This document shows positions 1 to 8,753 of a stretch of DNA of 64,000 nucleotides, piece by piece. The stretch covers positions 62,001 through 126,000 of the forward strand of contig NZ_BAGZ01000017.1 of NCBI RefSeq assembly GCF_000298175.1, in the 5' to 3' direction. Position numbers and translations under genes: made by a program. The notes beneath the pieces were generated by a model. It saw only the letters and a program-made list of their open reading frames with translations. It did no database searches and had not been told where the DNA came from. Origin of the DNA: Austwickia chelonae NBRC 105200 (GTDB lineage: Bacteria; Actinomycetota; Actinomycetes; Actinomycetales; Dermatophilaceae). Position 1 is the first letter of the stretch. Each line of letters opens with the position of its first letter.

Positions 1-435
1 GGTGCCGGTCATCTTGGTCCATTCCTCGGTGGTCGGACCGACCATCGCCGCATGCCAGACCCGGATGGTCGATTCGTCGAAGATGTGGATCAGGAAATTG
101 TTGAAGATCTTGTTGGCTGCCAGCGCCGAGTAGGTGGTGAACGTGGCCCCACAGGCGAAGGCGGCGAGCATGATCCAGGGTCGGCGGGCCCGGTAGGGAT
201 CGCACCGCAGCATGATCCACGTGAGGGTCAACGAGGCGATGACGTGGACGGGCAGCAGTATCAGCACGGAGAATTTGGCCTCGGACAGGGACGGCCCGAA
301 GTAGACGACGAGGCAGACTCCGCAGACCACGCAGCCGGTCAGGTAGAGCCACCAGAGAGCTGAGGCGGGGCGGAAGAACTCATGGCCGTATCGGGCGGGT
401 CTGTCTCCGAGTAGATCCGAGTTCGGGGTGGACAT
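1..435 (-). CDS. PrsW-family intramembrane metalloprotease, N-terminal part (copy 1, cut by window edge)
   Basis: The 145 visible residues start at ATG 435 and run off the left edge. After a cytoplasmic GHEFFRP motif come three hydrophobic segments, an RARRPW loop, and then PTTEEWTKM. That last string holds the EExxK glutamates required in PrsW proteases. PrsW enzymes cleave membrane-anchored substrates; Bacillus PrsW cleaves the anti-sigma factor RsiW. This copy follows copy 2 (485-1666) by 49 bp on the same strand and, unlike the other copies, has no small partner gene directly upstream. Whether it is intact beyond the edge cannot be seen. Confidence 0.85.
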   Translation of the reverse strand, partial: MSTPNSDLLGDRPARYGHEFFRPASALWWLYLTGCVVCGVCLVVYFGPSLSEAKFSVLILLPVHVIASLTLTWIMLRCDPYRARRPWIMLAAFACGATFTTYSALAANKIFNNFLIHIFDESTIRVWHAAMVGPTTEEWTKMTGT

Positions 436-484
436 GGTTTTCTCCTCGGTGAGATGTCCTGGTGAAAGGGGGGTGTCGCGGGGA

Positions 485-1666
485 TCAGCGATGGTGGGCG
501 ACGGGTTCCAGGTAGAGGGTGTCCTCGTCGGCCCGCCCAGGGACCGGGGGTGCGACGGTGTCGTCGGGGTGTTCGTCGACACCGGTGCCACGGCGTCCCC
601 AGGCCTGGAGCCGGTCGAGGTAGCGATGCATCTCGGCCCGCGCTGTGCGGACACCACCGCGTCCGCTCTCCTGCTTGATCCGGGCGAAGAAGGCCTTGCG
701 GGTTTTGCGGTCACCGATGGCCGCTTCGTGGAGGTCGGTGAGCTGGTCGCCGGTCACGGCCTGCGCTGCTTCCCGGAGGAAGAGGCGTTCCTCGGACCAG
801 ACCCAGCGCAGGAGCAGCAGGGCGAAACCGATACCGACGGCGGCCTTGACGAGGATCAGCGGGAAGGCCAATCCGTTCGGTGACGGGAGATTCCAGGTGA
901 AGTGGATGCTCCAGGCGAGGGCGTAGAACCCGACGGCGGCCCTGATCCGCTGCATCCCGGTCCATTCCTTGCTGACCGCGCATCCGAGCAGGATGGCGAT
1001 ACCGACTCCGGAGAAGGCGCTGAACATGTTGTGTCCGCTGAAACCGCCGAGGAAGCGGAAGAAGTTGACGAACAGCGGTTCGATGATGTCCTCGCGGGTG
1101 GTGCTGTCCGAGGAGTTGAGGCTGTAGGCGATGTTCTCGCAGATCTGGAAGCCCAGGCCGACGAAGGCCCCGACCATCGCGCCGTGGGAGAGCCGGGTCA
1201 TGGTCGGCTTCGCCAGCATCATGACCAGCACGATCACGAGCATCTTGAACCACTCTTCGGTGGTCGGCCCGGTGAGCGGGGCGTTGTACTTGAGGGTGAT
1301 CTCTTCACCGAAGAGGTGCAGCAGGAAGGTCGGCGCCGGGGTGTTGGTGATGAGCGAGAGATAGGAGGAGATGGTGAACCCTCCGCCGAAGGCGAGGAGC
1401 ATGACCCAGGGTCGGCGGGTGCGATACGGGTCGGCGACCAGCATCACGGCGATGAAGACGACGGTGGTCGCCACGAAGATCAGGACGAAGACCGGCAGGG
1501 TGCTCACGGTGGCGGCCAGGCTGGGCGCCAGGTCGACGGCCACGGCGGTGCCGCAGACCGCGCAGGCCGTCAGGTAGAGCCACCACAGGTAGGAGGTCGG
1601 TCGGAAGAATTCGTGGCCGTACTGCTCGGTGCGGGCGGGGGGTCTCCGCGCGGCGCGGGAGTTCAC
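485..1666 (-). CDS. PrsW-family intramembrane metalloprotease (copy 2)
   Basis: Polytopic membrane protein of 393 aa. The GTG start overlaps the stop of the upstream partner gene (GTGA), so the two are probably translationally coupled. The PrsW motifs are all present in order: EEWFK in the third or fourth membrane helix, GLGFQICEN, GHNMFSAFSG and HFTWN. These supply the glutamates and histidines expected at the metal site. The C-terminal ~120 residues are predicted cytosolic and carry the family-specific GDRKTRKAFFA and RRGTGVDEH segments shared by all copies here. I infer cleavage of a membrane-anchored target, possibly the co-encoded partner (1663-2208). Confidence 0.88.
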   Translation of the reverse strand: MNSRAARRPPARTEQYGHEFFRPTSYLWWLYLTACAVCGTAVAVDLAPSLAATVSTLPVFVLIFVATTVVFIAVMLVADPYRTRRPWVMLLAFGGGFTISSYLSLITNTPAPTFLLHLFGEEITLKYNAPLTGPTTEEWFKMLVIVLVMMLAKPTMTRLSHGAMVGAFVGLGFQICENIAYSLNSSDSTTREDIIEPLFVNFFRFLGGFSGHNMFSAFSGVGIAILLGCAVSKEWTGMQRIRAAVGFYALAWSIHFTWNLPSPNGLAFPLILVKAAVGIGFALLLLRWVWSEERLFLREAAQAVTGDQLTDLHEAAIGDRKTRKAFFARIKQESGRGGVRTARAEMHRYLDRLQAWGRRGTGVDEHPDDTVAPPVPGRADEDTLYLEPVAHHR

Positions 1667-2208
1667 TTCGCCTCCTTGAAGGTGAGTGAGGTGACGACGG
1701 CTTCGAGGGGGAGCGGGTCGGAGCCTCGCTCGGTGGTGGAGACGACCTTGATCAGGAAGTCGCCCCGTCCGACGATGGCGCAACTGCCGCGTCGGCTGTT
1801 GTCCCGGTTGGAGACGATGCAGCTGTGGCCTTCGAAACCGTTGGGGGTGCGGGTCTTCTCGTCCTCGATCTGGATGAGCTCCCCGTTCTGCGCGGAGGTC
1901 TGGATGTGTCGTCGTACGCCGATCTCTCGGTCCGCGACATTCGGGAGCAGGATGATCTTCATGACGTTCTTGTCCTTGGTGTAGGTCAAGGTGTTCGAAT
2001 TCGACATGGCGGTGCGTTCCCAACCTGCCGGGGCGAGGAATTCGACCCGGTCGCCTTTTTTCCCGATGGCGAAGGACTCACGGTGGTTCTGGGGGACGGT
2101 GCTGGTCGGGTCGCCGATGGCTGAGGCGAGCCGTGCCGGGGACAATCCGGTGACGAGCATGAGCGCTAGCAGAAGCGCGGCGGGTTTGGCGTCGGTGAGA
2201 CCCTTCAC
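1663..2208 (-). CDS. Small exported/membrane-anchored PrsW partner protein (family copy B)
   Basis: 181 aa with a GTG start behind an AAGGAG site. The N-terminus MKGLTDAKPAALLLALML forms a signal peptide or anchor. The extracytoplasmic part contains a STVPQNHRE segment, LAPAGWE, a YTKDK strand region, RHIQ, and a Cys pair in GHSCIVSNRD and RRGSCAIV, probably a disulfide. There is no lipobox. I recognise no named family. The A-P-x-G-W opening recalls exported LpqN/PsbP-like folds, but that is only a hint. The gene is coupled by GTGA to protease copy 2. Three relatives lie at 3467-4024, 56182-56748 and 57962-58504, each directly before a PrsW gene. Confidence 0.8.
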   Translation of the reverse strand: MKGLTDAKPAALLLALMLVTGLSPARLASAIGDPTSTVPQNHRESFAIGKKGDRVEFLAPAGWERTAMSNSNTLTYTKDKNVMKIILLPNVADREIGVRRHIQTSAQNGELIQIEDEKTRTPNGFEGHSCIVSNRDNSRRGSCAIVGRGDFLIKVVSTTERGSDPLPLEAVVTSLTFKEAK

Positions 2209-2291
2209 GGGGTGCTACTCCTTGGTGCGTCGGCGAGGGCAGCGGATCTGTCTGTGTCTGCTGTTCGGTGGTGGTGCGGAGTTGTCGTCGT

Positions 2292-3470
2292 TCAGGAGCG
2301 AGATCCCACCGGTGTCAGGTAGAGGGTGTCGTCGTCGAGGGGGTTGGGGGTGGTGGGTGTGGGTGTGGGGTAGGTGTGTTCGTCGATGCCGGTGTGGCGG
2401 CGTGCCCAGGCTTGGAGGTGTTCGAGGTAGGTGTGCATGTCGGTGTGGGCGGTTTTGGCGGCGGTTTTGCCGTGGGTTTTTTTGAGTTGTTTGAGGTAGG
2501 TTTTGCGGGTTTTTCGGGTGCCGATGGCGGCTTGGTGGAGTTCGGTGAGTTTGTTGCCGGTGACCTGGGTTGCGGCTTCGGTGAGGTAGAGGCGTTCTTG
2601 GCGCCAGACCCACCGCAGGACGAGGGCGAAGACGATGAAGGACACGATGGTGCTGACTACGGCGATGATCAGCGAGAGCGGTGGGGTGAATGCGCCGATC
2701 GCGTTCCAGGAGAAGTGGAGGAACCAGGGGAGGACGCAGAGCCCGACGAAGCCGGTGATGCGGCGGCTGCGGGACCAGGGCCCGCCGAGGGTGCGGCCGA
2801 GGAGGATGGCGACGCCGACTCCGGAGATCGCGCTGTAGAGATTGTGTGAGCTGAATCCGGTGAGGAAACGGGTGATGCCGGTCGTCAACGGTTGGGTGAG
2901 ATCGCCTTGCAGGTGGTTGATCGAGCCCTGGACCCCGTAGCTGATGTTCTCCATGATCTGGAATCCGAGGCCGGTGGAGGCCCCGACGACGAGCCCGTGC
3001 ATGGGCCGGGTCATGGTGTCCTTGGCGATGAGCATGATGACCAAGGTGCAGGTCATCTTGGTCCACTCTTCGGTGGTCGGTCCGGAGAGGGCGGCCTTCC
3101 AGCCGAGTGCGTTCTCCTCGCTCATGAAGTTGAGCAGGAAGGCACCGTACAGGTCGTTGCCTTTCAACGCGGGGTAGACGGCGGTGGTGGCTCCGCCGAT
3201 GAAGGCGGCGAACATGACCCAGTGGCGGCGGGACCGGTAGGGGTCGCACAGCAGGATGAGCCAGAGGAAGAACAGCCCGGTGACGGCGTGGAAGGGCAGG
3301 AAGGCCAGGAGGGAGTCCTACACCTGGGCGATGGTCGCGCCGAAGTGGACGACGAGGGCGGTGAAGGAGTACAGGCAGGTTGCCAGGTAGAGCCACCACA
3401 GGGCCGAGGTGGGGCGGAAGAACTCGTGGGTGAAGCCTTCGGCCGGGGAGCTGTCACGTCGGGGGTTCAC
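2292..3470 (-). pseudogene. PrsW-family protease, interrupted by an in-frame TAG (copy 3)
   Basis: The frame begins at GTG 3470, overlapping the stop of the upstream partner, and reads GHEFFRPTSALWW-type sequence with one membrane helix. It then meets a TAG at 3318-3320. Past that codon the frame continues without interruption through EEWTKM, GLGFQIMEN, SHNLYSA and HFSWN to 2292. Aligned with copy 4, the stop sits where that copy has Lys (IAEVKTS), so one AAG to TAG change explains it. The next usable in-frame start is ATG 3215, which would drop the first two helices but keep all catalytic motifs (307 aa). The tail is low-complexity, rich in Pro and Thr. A sequencing error, stop read-through or real pseudogenisation all remain possible. 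Confidence 0.8.
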
Positions 3471-4024
3471 TTCGGGTCCTTGACGGCGAGTGAGACGAGC
3501 AGGGGGTTGATGTCGAACGGTTCGCTTCCTCGCTCGCTGAGGGAGGAGACGACGACCAGGGCTTCACCTTTGGTGCTCATGGCGCAGTTGCCGCGCTGGT
3601 TGGTGCCTCTGGTCGATACGGAGCAGTGGATTCCGTCGAAGCCGTTCTTGGTGGTGAATTTCTGCCCTTCCAGTTGGAAGAGCGTGCCTTTCAGTGAGCT
3701 GGCGCGTACGTGACGGTCGAAGGCGGTTCGTTGGTCCTTGGCTCCGGTGAGGACGGTGACGGTGAGGGTGCGTTGGCCTTCGGTGTAGGTGACCGTGTTC
3801 TTCGTGGTGCGGGGGCTGCGTTGCCAGCCGGCGGGCGCGTCCAGGGTGATTTTTTTGCCTTGTTCTGCGGGGAGGCTTTCGGTCTGTCCGCGGCTGACGG
3901 TGGACGTCGGAACACCGGCGAGGCTGGTCACGGTGTGGGGCACCGCCCAGGGCAGGAAGAGCATCCCCAGGGCGAGGGTTGCTGTTCCGACGTCGTTGAG
4001 TCGTCTCTTGGGGTGGTGGCGCAC
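3467..4024 (-). CDS. Small exported PrsW partner protein (family copy A)
   Basis: 185 aa from GTG 4024, chosen because GAGGAG lies six bases upstream. The reading frame is open further 5' but its composition there looks non-coding. A basic RHHPKRR start is followed by one hydrophobic segment (residues ~12-33) and an exported domain with VPTSTVSRGQTE, DAPAGWQR, VTYTEGQ, RHVR, and the conserved Cys pair in IHCSVSTRG and RGNCAMS. The N-terminus differs from the MKGLTD form of the other three partners. The gene overlaps the interrupted PrsW copy 3 by four bases, so its usual protease partner may be lost. Confidence 0.75.
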   Translation of the reverse strand: MRHHPKRRLNDVGTATLALGMLFLPWAVPHTVTSLAGVPTSTVSRGQTESLPAEQGKKITLDAPAGWQRSPRTTKNTVTYTEGQRTLTVTVLTGAKDQRTAFDRHVRASSLKGTLFQLEGQKFTTKNGFDGIHCSVSTRGTNQRGNCAMSTKGEALVVVSSLSERGSEPFDINPLLVSLAVKDPK

Positions 4025-4917
4025 AGAGTTCTCCTCGATGAGTGCCCTGGTGAGGCAGGAATTGAAGGCTTTGCGGAGGACGACCGTGATGTGGTCTATC
4101 GGGGGGGAGAGAGTGGGGATGCTCAGGGGCTTCCGGTGGCGGCTCGTCCGGTGGCACGGGCGCCGGGGGTGGCGCGGACCTGGTGGGGTGAACACGCCGG
4201 GTGCTGGTGGGCCTGGGTGGCCGGGGCCGGGTGGGGGAGTTCGTGTCCGTGGCTGTTCGGGGTGTTCTCGAACAGTGCTTCGCCGGAGATCGCTGTGCGG
4301 CGCGGCTTGCTCACGTCACATCCTTGGGGTGAGAAGTGGGACTTCGGAGCTGGGGGTCGTGCGGGTCGGTGGGGTCAGCCGTGGATGGTGGGGTGTCCGG
4401 GACGGTGGTGGAGGTGGGTCCCGGCCGTAGGTGTGGGGTGGCGCGGGGGGTGGGTTGTCCCGGTGGTGTCGGGGGTGGGGATGTCGAGGGTGTTCCGGCT
4501 GGTGCCGGCGGTTCCCTGGACAAGGTTGTACACGAACAACTCCTATAGGATCGATCCCAATGGGAAGTGCGATCAACCATACATTCGGCTTGATCCGTGA
4601 AGTCGGGGGGAGGGGCCCTGTCCGGGGCGACGCCATCGCCCTTGCCGACCGTGCAGGAACAAACCTGAGTGATTCGTCAAAGAACGCCCATATCTCGACG
4701 TCACGCGTTTGACCTGCGGACTTCGAGGATCGACGGGGGAAGCGCTCGATTTTGGCGACAGCTCGTCGGTAAGCCCCGGGCGATCAAGTCAGTATTCGCG
4801 CCGGAAAAATCCGCCTTTTCCGGGAAGCCTGGCCGAAACCTAGGAAGTTCTTGAGATTCCTGTGAGTTTCATCTGGGAACAAAATGAAAACGTTCCACTT
4901 CGCTGGTGGAGGGCCGG
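4025..4917. other. Intergenic region upstream of the first PrsW array
   Basis: No convincing gene is visible apart from a doubtful 63-codon frame at 4123-4314. A perfect 10-bp palindrome, TCCTATAGGA, sits at 4541-4550 and could be an operator or part of a minus-strand promoter for the array. From about 4660 to 4917 the DNA is less GC-rich, as expected for a promoter region, with no clear coding signal on either strand. Confidence 0.5.
4123..4314 (-). CDS. Doubtful small ORF ahead of partner copy A
   Basis: 63 codons from GTG 4314, with an AAGGA ribosome-binding site six bases upstream. The protein begins MSKPRRTAISGEALFENTPN and then becomes a run of Ala, Thr, Arg, His and Pro with no recognisable domain. 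It lies 98 bp upstream of partner copy A on the same strand. The well-placed ribosome-binding site is the only real support. It could be a short leader peptide or chance. Confidence 0.22.
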   Translation of the reverse strand: MSKPRRTAISGEALFENTPNSHGHELPHPAPATQAHQHPACSPHQVRATPGARATGRAATGSP

Positions 4918-5307
4918 TCAGCCGTCCGATACGAGTTGGATGAGATTTCCGCAGGTGTCATCGAGCACGATGGCGGTGAAACGCCCCATCTCCAAAGGAG
5001 GAGCGATGAAATGAACTCCCCTGGCGGCTAATTCAGCATGAATGCGGTGGGCGTCGTCCACGGCGAACGAGGTGAACGGGATGCCGTCGGCCAGTAACGC
5101 CTCCTTGAACGACCGAGCCGCCGGATGGGCATCGGGTTCGAGGACCAGCTCCACCCCGTCCGGATCCTGCGGGCTCACCAGGGTCAACCACCGGTGGCCG
5201 CCCAGCGGGAGATCCGCTTTCTTCCGGAACCCCAGGACCTCCGTGTAGAAGTGCAGTGCCCGCTCCTGATCGTCGACATAGATCGAGGTGAGATTGATGC
5301 GGGGCAT
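4918..5307 (-). CDS. VOC-family (glyoxalase/bleomycin-resistance-like) protein
   Basis: 129 aa, a normal length for a single vicinal-oxygen-chelate domain. It opens with INLTSIYVDDQERALHFYTE and the G-F-R-K strand, and ends with ETD-like and GNLIQLVS elements, so both beta-alpha-beta-beta-beta modules are present. ATG 5307 is preceded by AAGGAG. Such proteins include metal-dependent glyoxalases, dioxygenases and antibiotic-binding proteins; the substrate cannot be told from sequence. It stands alone, between the PrsW array and a divergent membrane acyltransferase gene. Confidence 0.85.
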   Translation of the reverse strand: MPRINLTSIYVDDQERALHFYTEVLGFRKKADLPLGGHRWLTLVSPQDPDGVELVLEPDAHPAARSFKEALLADGIPFTSFAVDDAHRIHAELAARGVHFIAPPLEMGRFTAIVLDDTCGNLIQLVSDG

Positions 5308-5617
5308 GGCGGTGCACTCCTTGTCCTCACAGGACTGGTGACGATCACATGATCACCCCGCCTCCGGGATGTCGGGACGACGTCCGGAGGCGATGTGCTG
5401 CGAACGGCGGCGCCGATTGCGCGAGCGGTCTCCTGACGGTGTCGAATGGCACCTGTGATCTGCGCGACAGCGCTTCTTCGACCGAACGGGGTATCCGCTC
5501 ACCTCCGGCGGTCCGGTGATGGGACGATCAGGGGGTCCTGTGCTCCGCGGAGATCCGAACGCGCGACGTCTCGTTCCGCCCGGAGCCCACCTCCGTCGAC
5601 CCTCAGGGGAAGAACAC
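5308..5617. other. Divergent intergenic region
   Basis: 310 bp separating the minus-strand VOC gene from the plus-strand acyltransferase. Open frames cross it, but none has a plausible start or family resemblance. It presumably carries the two divergent promoters. I see no clear operator or RNA element. Confidence 0.4.
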
Positions 5618-6745
5618 GTGATACCGCGAGCTGCCCGCGCAGGTTACCGCAATGTCGCCGTCGACGCCCTTCGCGCCGTGGCCCTGATCGGCATCATGAT
5701 GAACCATATCTTCGGCGCCGAGATGGCCTCCCTGGTCTGGTGGGACACCCACGCCATCGGCTTCGCCCTGCTCATCGGCGCCGGCGCGGCCTTCGCCGTC
5801 CCCGCCTCGGGAGCTGACCGGGCCAAGCCGGTCGCCCGGGCCTGGCTGCGGGCCTCGGTCCTGGTCGCTGCCGGATTCTTCCTGGAGAGCGTTCCCAACG
5901 GGGGCGTCGCCGTCATCCTGGTCCGGCTCGCCGTGATCACAGCGCTGGTGGCCGTCATCGCCCTGGCCCGCACCGGCCTCCTGCCCTGGGTGGCGGCGCT
6001 GCTCCTGGCCACCACCCCCCAGCTGGCCTGGCACCTGCAGACCCTCCATCCCGAGCTGTTCAGCAAAGCCGTCGGATGGTCCTCGGCCACCGACCCCGGC
6101 GCCTGGATGCGGATGCTCTGGGCTCCTTACCACCCGGCGCTGCTGTGGTTGGGCGTCGCAGTGATCGGTCTATGGGTCGTCCGCCGTTTCGACCTCTCCC
6201 GGGTCCGAGATCTGGGCATCGTCGCAGCCCTGGGTGCTCTGCTCAGCGGAGGCGCCTACGCCTTCTCCGTCTTCGCCTGGGGGCGCTGGGGTGCGCCGGC
6301 AGGCTCGGACCTGAAAACCCTGGCCGTCGGTGACTTCGCCACCCTCACCCAGGACTGGCGTTGGCTGCTGGGAGTCGGGGCATATCTGCCCTCGACCCCC
6401 AGCCTGGTGTTCAGCTCCGGGATCGTGCTGATCGCCATGGCGGCGGTGAGCCTCCTGTGCCTGGCACGGCCGGTCGCCCTGGCGCTGAAGCCGCTGGCGA
6501 TCATCGGGGGAATGACCCTGAGCGCCTACTTCCTCCACGTGCTCCTGGAAGGGCGGATCGCACTGTGGACGGCTGCGGGCCAGCTTCCCAACGGGGCCGA
6601 GGTGCCGACCGGGTGGGCCAATTTCGGTTCCCAGGTCGCCATCCTGTTCGTCTTCCTGTGGCTATGGCACCTGCTGCCCGGCCGCCTGGGGAAGGGACCC
6701 CTGGAATGGCTCTCCCGTCTGGTGGCGAACACCATCGTGCGTTGA
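5618..6745 (+). CDS. Polytopic acyltransferase-like membrane protein (HGSNAT/DUF418 type)
   Basis: 375 aa from GTG 5618, preceded by an AGGGGAAG site. The frame is open further upstream but lacks membrane-protein composition there. The start region [20 protein letters not shown] matches the first helix of the heparan-alpha-glucosaminide N-acetyltransferase/DUF418 superfamily, with an Arg-Asp and a membrane His. About ten hydrophobic segments follow. Members move acyl groups onto cell-surface sugars or are uncharacterised. The 3' end overlaps the convergent ACC deaminase gene by 84 bp, and no partner gene shares its strand. Confidence 0.72.
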   Translation: MIPRAARAGYRNVAVDALRAVALIGIMMNHIFGAEMASLVWWDTHAIGFALLIGAGAAFAVPASGADRAKPVARAWLRASVLVAAGFFLESVPNGGVAVILVRLAVITALVAVIALARTGLLPWVAALLLATTPQLAWHLQTLHPELFSKAVGWSSATDPGAWMRMLWAPYHPALLWLGVAVIGLWVVRRFDLSRVRDLGIVAALGALLSGGAYAFSVFAWGRWGAPAGSDLKTLAVGDFATLTQDWRWLLGVGAYLPSTPSLVFSSGIVLIAMAAVSLLCLARPVALALKPLAIIGGMTLSAYFLHVLLEGRIALWTAAGQLPNGAEVPTGWANFGSQVAILFVFLWLWHLLPGRLGKGPLEWLSRLVANTIVR

Positions 6746-7783
6746 GTCGACCGGACCCGTCAGCGTGGGCCACAGTCGGTGGTACGCATTCACCGCCTGT
6801 TGGCCACCCAGGTGGGCGTAGAGCACGGTCGAATCGGCCGGGATCTCCCGGGAACGGACCAGGTCGACGAGTCCGGCGAGGGATTTTCCTTCGTAGACGG
6901 GGTCGGTGATCATCGCTTCGAGCTGGGCGCCCAGGGCGATGGCCTCCATCGTAGAATCCGTGGGCAGCCCGTAATGTTCTCCGGCCCAACCGTCCAGGAC
7001 GGTGATCTCCTCCGGCCTCAGGTCCCGGCCCAGCTCGATCAGGTCGGCGGTGTGGCGGGCGATCCGGTCGACCTGGGAGCGGGTCTGTTCCAGGGTGGCC
7101 GAGGCGTCGATGCCGATGACCCGGCGTCGTGTCCCGGTCTCCTCCTCGAGCGCTGCGAAGCCGGCGATCATCCCCGCCTGGGTGGAGCCGGTGACCGTAC
7201 AGACGACGACGGTGTCGAAGAAGACTCCGAGGTCCTTCTCCTGCTCGGCCAGTTCGAAGGCCCAGTTGGCGAAGCCGAGACCGCCGAGGGGGTGCTCGCT
7301 GGCTCCGGCGGGGATCGGATAGGGCCGGCCGCCGGCCTCCTCGACCTCACGCAGGGCCTGTCGCCACGAGTCACGGATACCGATGTCGAAGCCCGCCGGG
7401 TCCAGTCTGGTGTCGGCGCCCATCATCCGGGAGAGCAGGATGTTCCCCACCTTGTCGTTGACCGGGTCCTGCCAGGGCACCCAGTCCTCCTGGACGAGCC
7501 GACAACGCAGTCCGAGGTGGGCGGCGACGGCGGCGACCTGGCGGGTGTGATTCGACTGGTGCCCGCCGATCGAGACCAGGGTGTCGGCGCCGCAGGCCAG
7601 GATGTCGGGAACGAGATATTCCATCTTGCGGATCTTGTTGCCGCCATAGGCGAGTCCGCTGCTGACATCTTCGCGTTTGGCCCAGATCCGTGCTCCGCCC
7701 AGGTGTCTGCTCAGCCGTTCCAACCGATGGATCGGGCTCGGCCCGAAAGTCATCGAGTAGCGAGGGAAGTCGTGGAGTTTCAT
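6662..7783 (-). CDS. acdS: 1-aminocyclopropane-1-carboxylate deaminase
   Basis: PLP enzyme converting ACC, the ethylene precursor, to 2-oxobutyrate and ammonia. The PLP lysine is K50 in [12 protein letters not shown], and the nucleophile/phosphate region is [13 protein letters not shown] (S77). [22 protein letters not shown] and the C-terminal YAHLGG are present. The Glu after Tyr and the Leu in HLGG are the residues that separate true ACC deaminase from D-cysteine desulfhydrase. At 373 aa it is about 35 residues longer than the usual ~338, and the extra tail lies in the region overlapping the convergent acyltransferase. The upstream GntR gene is 60 bp away, so the pair is probably an operon. 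Confidence 0.93.
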   Translation of the reverse strand: MKLHDFPRYSMTFGPSPIHRLERLSRHLGGARIWAKREDVSSGLAYGGNKIRKMEYLVPDILACGADTLVSIGGHQSNHTRQVAAVAAHLGLRCRLVQEDWVPWQDPVNDKVGNILLSRMMGADTRLDPAGFDIGIRDSWRQALREVEEAGGRPYPIPAGASEHPLGGLGFANWAFELAEQEKDLGVFFDTVVVCTVTGSTQAGMIAGFAALEEETGTRRRVIGIDASATLEQTRSQVDRIARHTADLIELGRDLRPEEITVLDGWAGEHYGLPTDSTMEAIALGAQLEAMITDPVYEGKSLAGLVDLVRSREIPADSTVLYAHLGGQQAVNAYHRLWPTLTGPVDSTHDGVRHQTGEPFQGSLPQAAGQQVP

Positions 7784-7843
7784 GACGTCTTCGTCCTTTC
7801 TCCTGGTGCTGCGGGCTGAGCGTGCTTCCGGGTCTCGGCCGGT

Positions 7844-8557
7844 TCAGAGGTTGAACGGTTGGGCGACCGACATGCCCGGGGTCTCGTAGGGATTCGGAGG
7901 GGCGAGGGAGTCGACCAGGGGGGCCAGGGTCTGCCAGGTCTGGAAGGAGATCTCCGCGGCCCCCTCGACATCGCCGATCTCGCACAGGTCGACGAGTTGG
8001 GCGTGCAGTTCCACCGAGTCGTGGCCGAGGATCGAGGAGAAACGGAGTTTCTCGACTCGTCGGATCACCGGGGTGAACTGGTCGAGTACTGCGGCGAGGG
8101 CGGCATTGCCACAGACATGGACGGGGACTGCGTGGAAGTCGTCGTCCGCGGCGAGGGCGGCGTCGGCGTCGCCGCGGGCCATCGCGTCCGCGAAGCGGCG
8201 GTTGGCCTGTCGCATCTGTTCCAGGTCGCTCCGACTGAGGTCGGCGACGGCTTCGGCGACGGCGAGGCGGTGCATGGTGGACACCACGGCCTGGGCGTCG
8301 CGGATGGCGGTGGCGTCGATATCGGCGACGACGGTGGACTTCCCGGGGCGGGCATGGATGAGTCCGGCTGCGGTCAGTCGGAGGAGGGCTTCCCGGACCG
8401 GGGTCCGGCTGACGCCCAACCATTGGGCGAGTTCGCTGTCCCGAACGACTTCTCCGGGTGCCAGGGTTCCGTCCACGATGGCGTCGCGGAGGCGGGAGTA
8501 GACGTCTTCGCGCAGAAGTCCGCGGCGGAGAGGAGTCGTTTCTTGAGGAACAGGCAT
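7844..8557 (-). CDS. GntR-family (FCD) transcriptional regulator, probable acdS regulator
   Basis: 237 aa. The N-terminal winged helix-turn-helix reads LREDVYSRLRDAIVDG through SELAQWLGVSRTPVREALLRL. A C-terminal all-helical FCD ligand domain follows, with the metal-binding pattern D-x-x-F-H in DDDFHAVPVHVCGN and later His residues. ATG 8557 is preferred to an upstream TTG, although no ribosome-binding site is visible and the message may be leaderless. FCD regulators usually bind small carboxylates. Being the first gene before acdS, it probably regulates ACC deaminase and itself; the effector might be ACC or another amino acid, which is inference. Confidence 0.88.
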   Translation of the reverse strand: MPVPQETTPLRRGLLREDVYSRLRDAIVDGTLAPGEVVRDSELAQWLGVSRTPVREALLRLTAAGLIHARPGKSTVVADIDATAIRDAQAVVSTMHRLAVAEAVADLSRSDLEQMRQANRRFADAMARGDADAALAADDDFHAVPVHVCGNAALAAVLDQFTPVIRRVEKLRFSSILGHDSVELHAQLVDLCEIGDVEGAAEISFQTWQTLAPLVDSLAPPNPYETPGMSVAQPFNL

Positions 8558-8562
8558 ACGAT

Positions 8563-8579
8563 ATATTGCATGTGAATAT
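8563..8579. promoter_or_regulatory. Possible GntR operator/promoter
   Basis: An AT-rich imperfect palindrome, ATATT-N7-AATAT, lies 6 bp upstream of the regulator's ATG in an otherwise GC-rich area. Its position suits an autoregulatory operator overlapping a -10 region. Confidence 0.35.
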
Positions 8580-8753
8580 GCCTGCCGCGTCAAGGGACTC
8601 GCCGCGTTAATTTTCGGCAAAAACCTTATGCGCGAAGGGAAAAGATCCCGCGTCCATCAATAGTCGATTCCGGAGCTCCCGGACCGCTCCCACGCCGTAC
8701 TACCCGACGGCGAGCCGGATAATCACCCGGCGCACTTCATTAATCTGACGGAT

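Noticed and set aside
902-1984. Long plus-strand open frame opposite PrsW copy 2
   Set aside because: Acidic, Gly/Glu/Asp-rich translation typical of the antisense of GC-rich membrane protein genes; the minus-strand protease explains the DNA.
3164-3457. Separate small gene in the 5' part of PrsW copy 3
   Set aside because: Ser/Pro/Thr-rich out-of-frame translation; the PrsW frame, although interrupted by TAG, is the one with conserved sequence.
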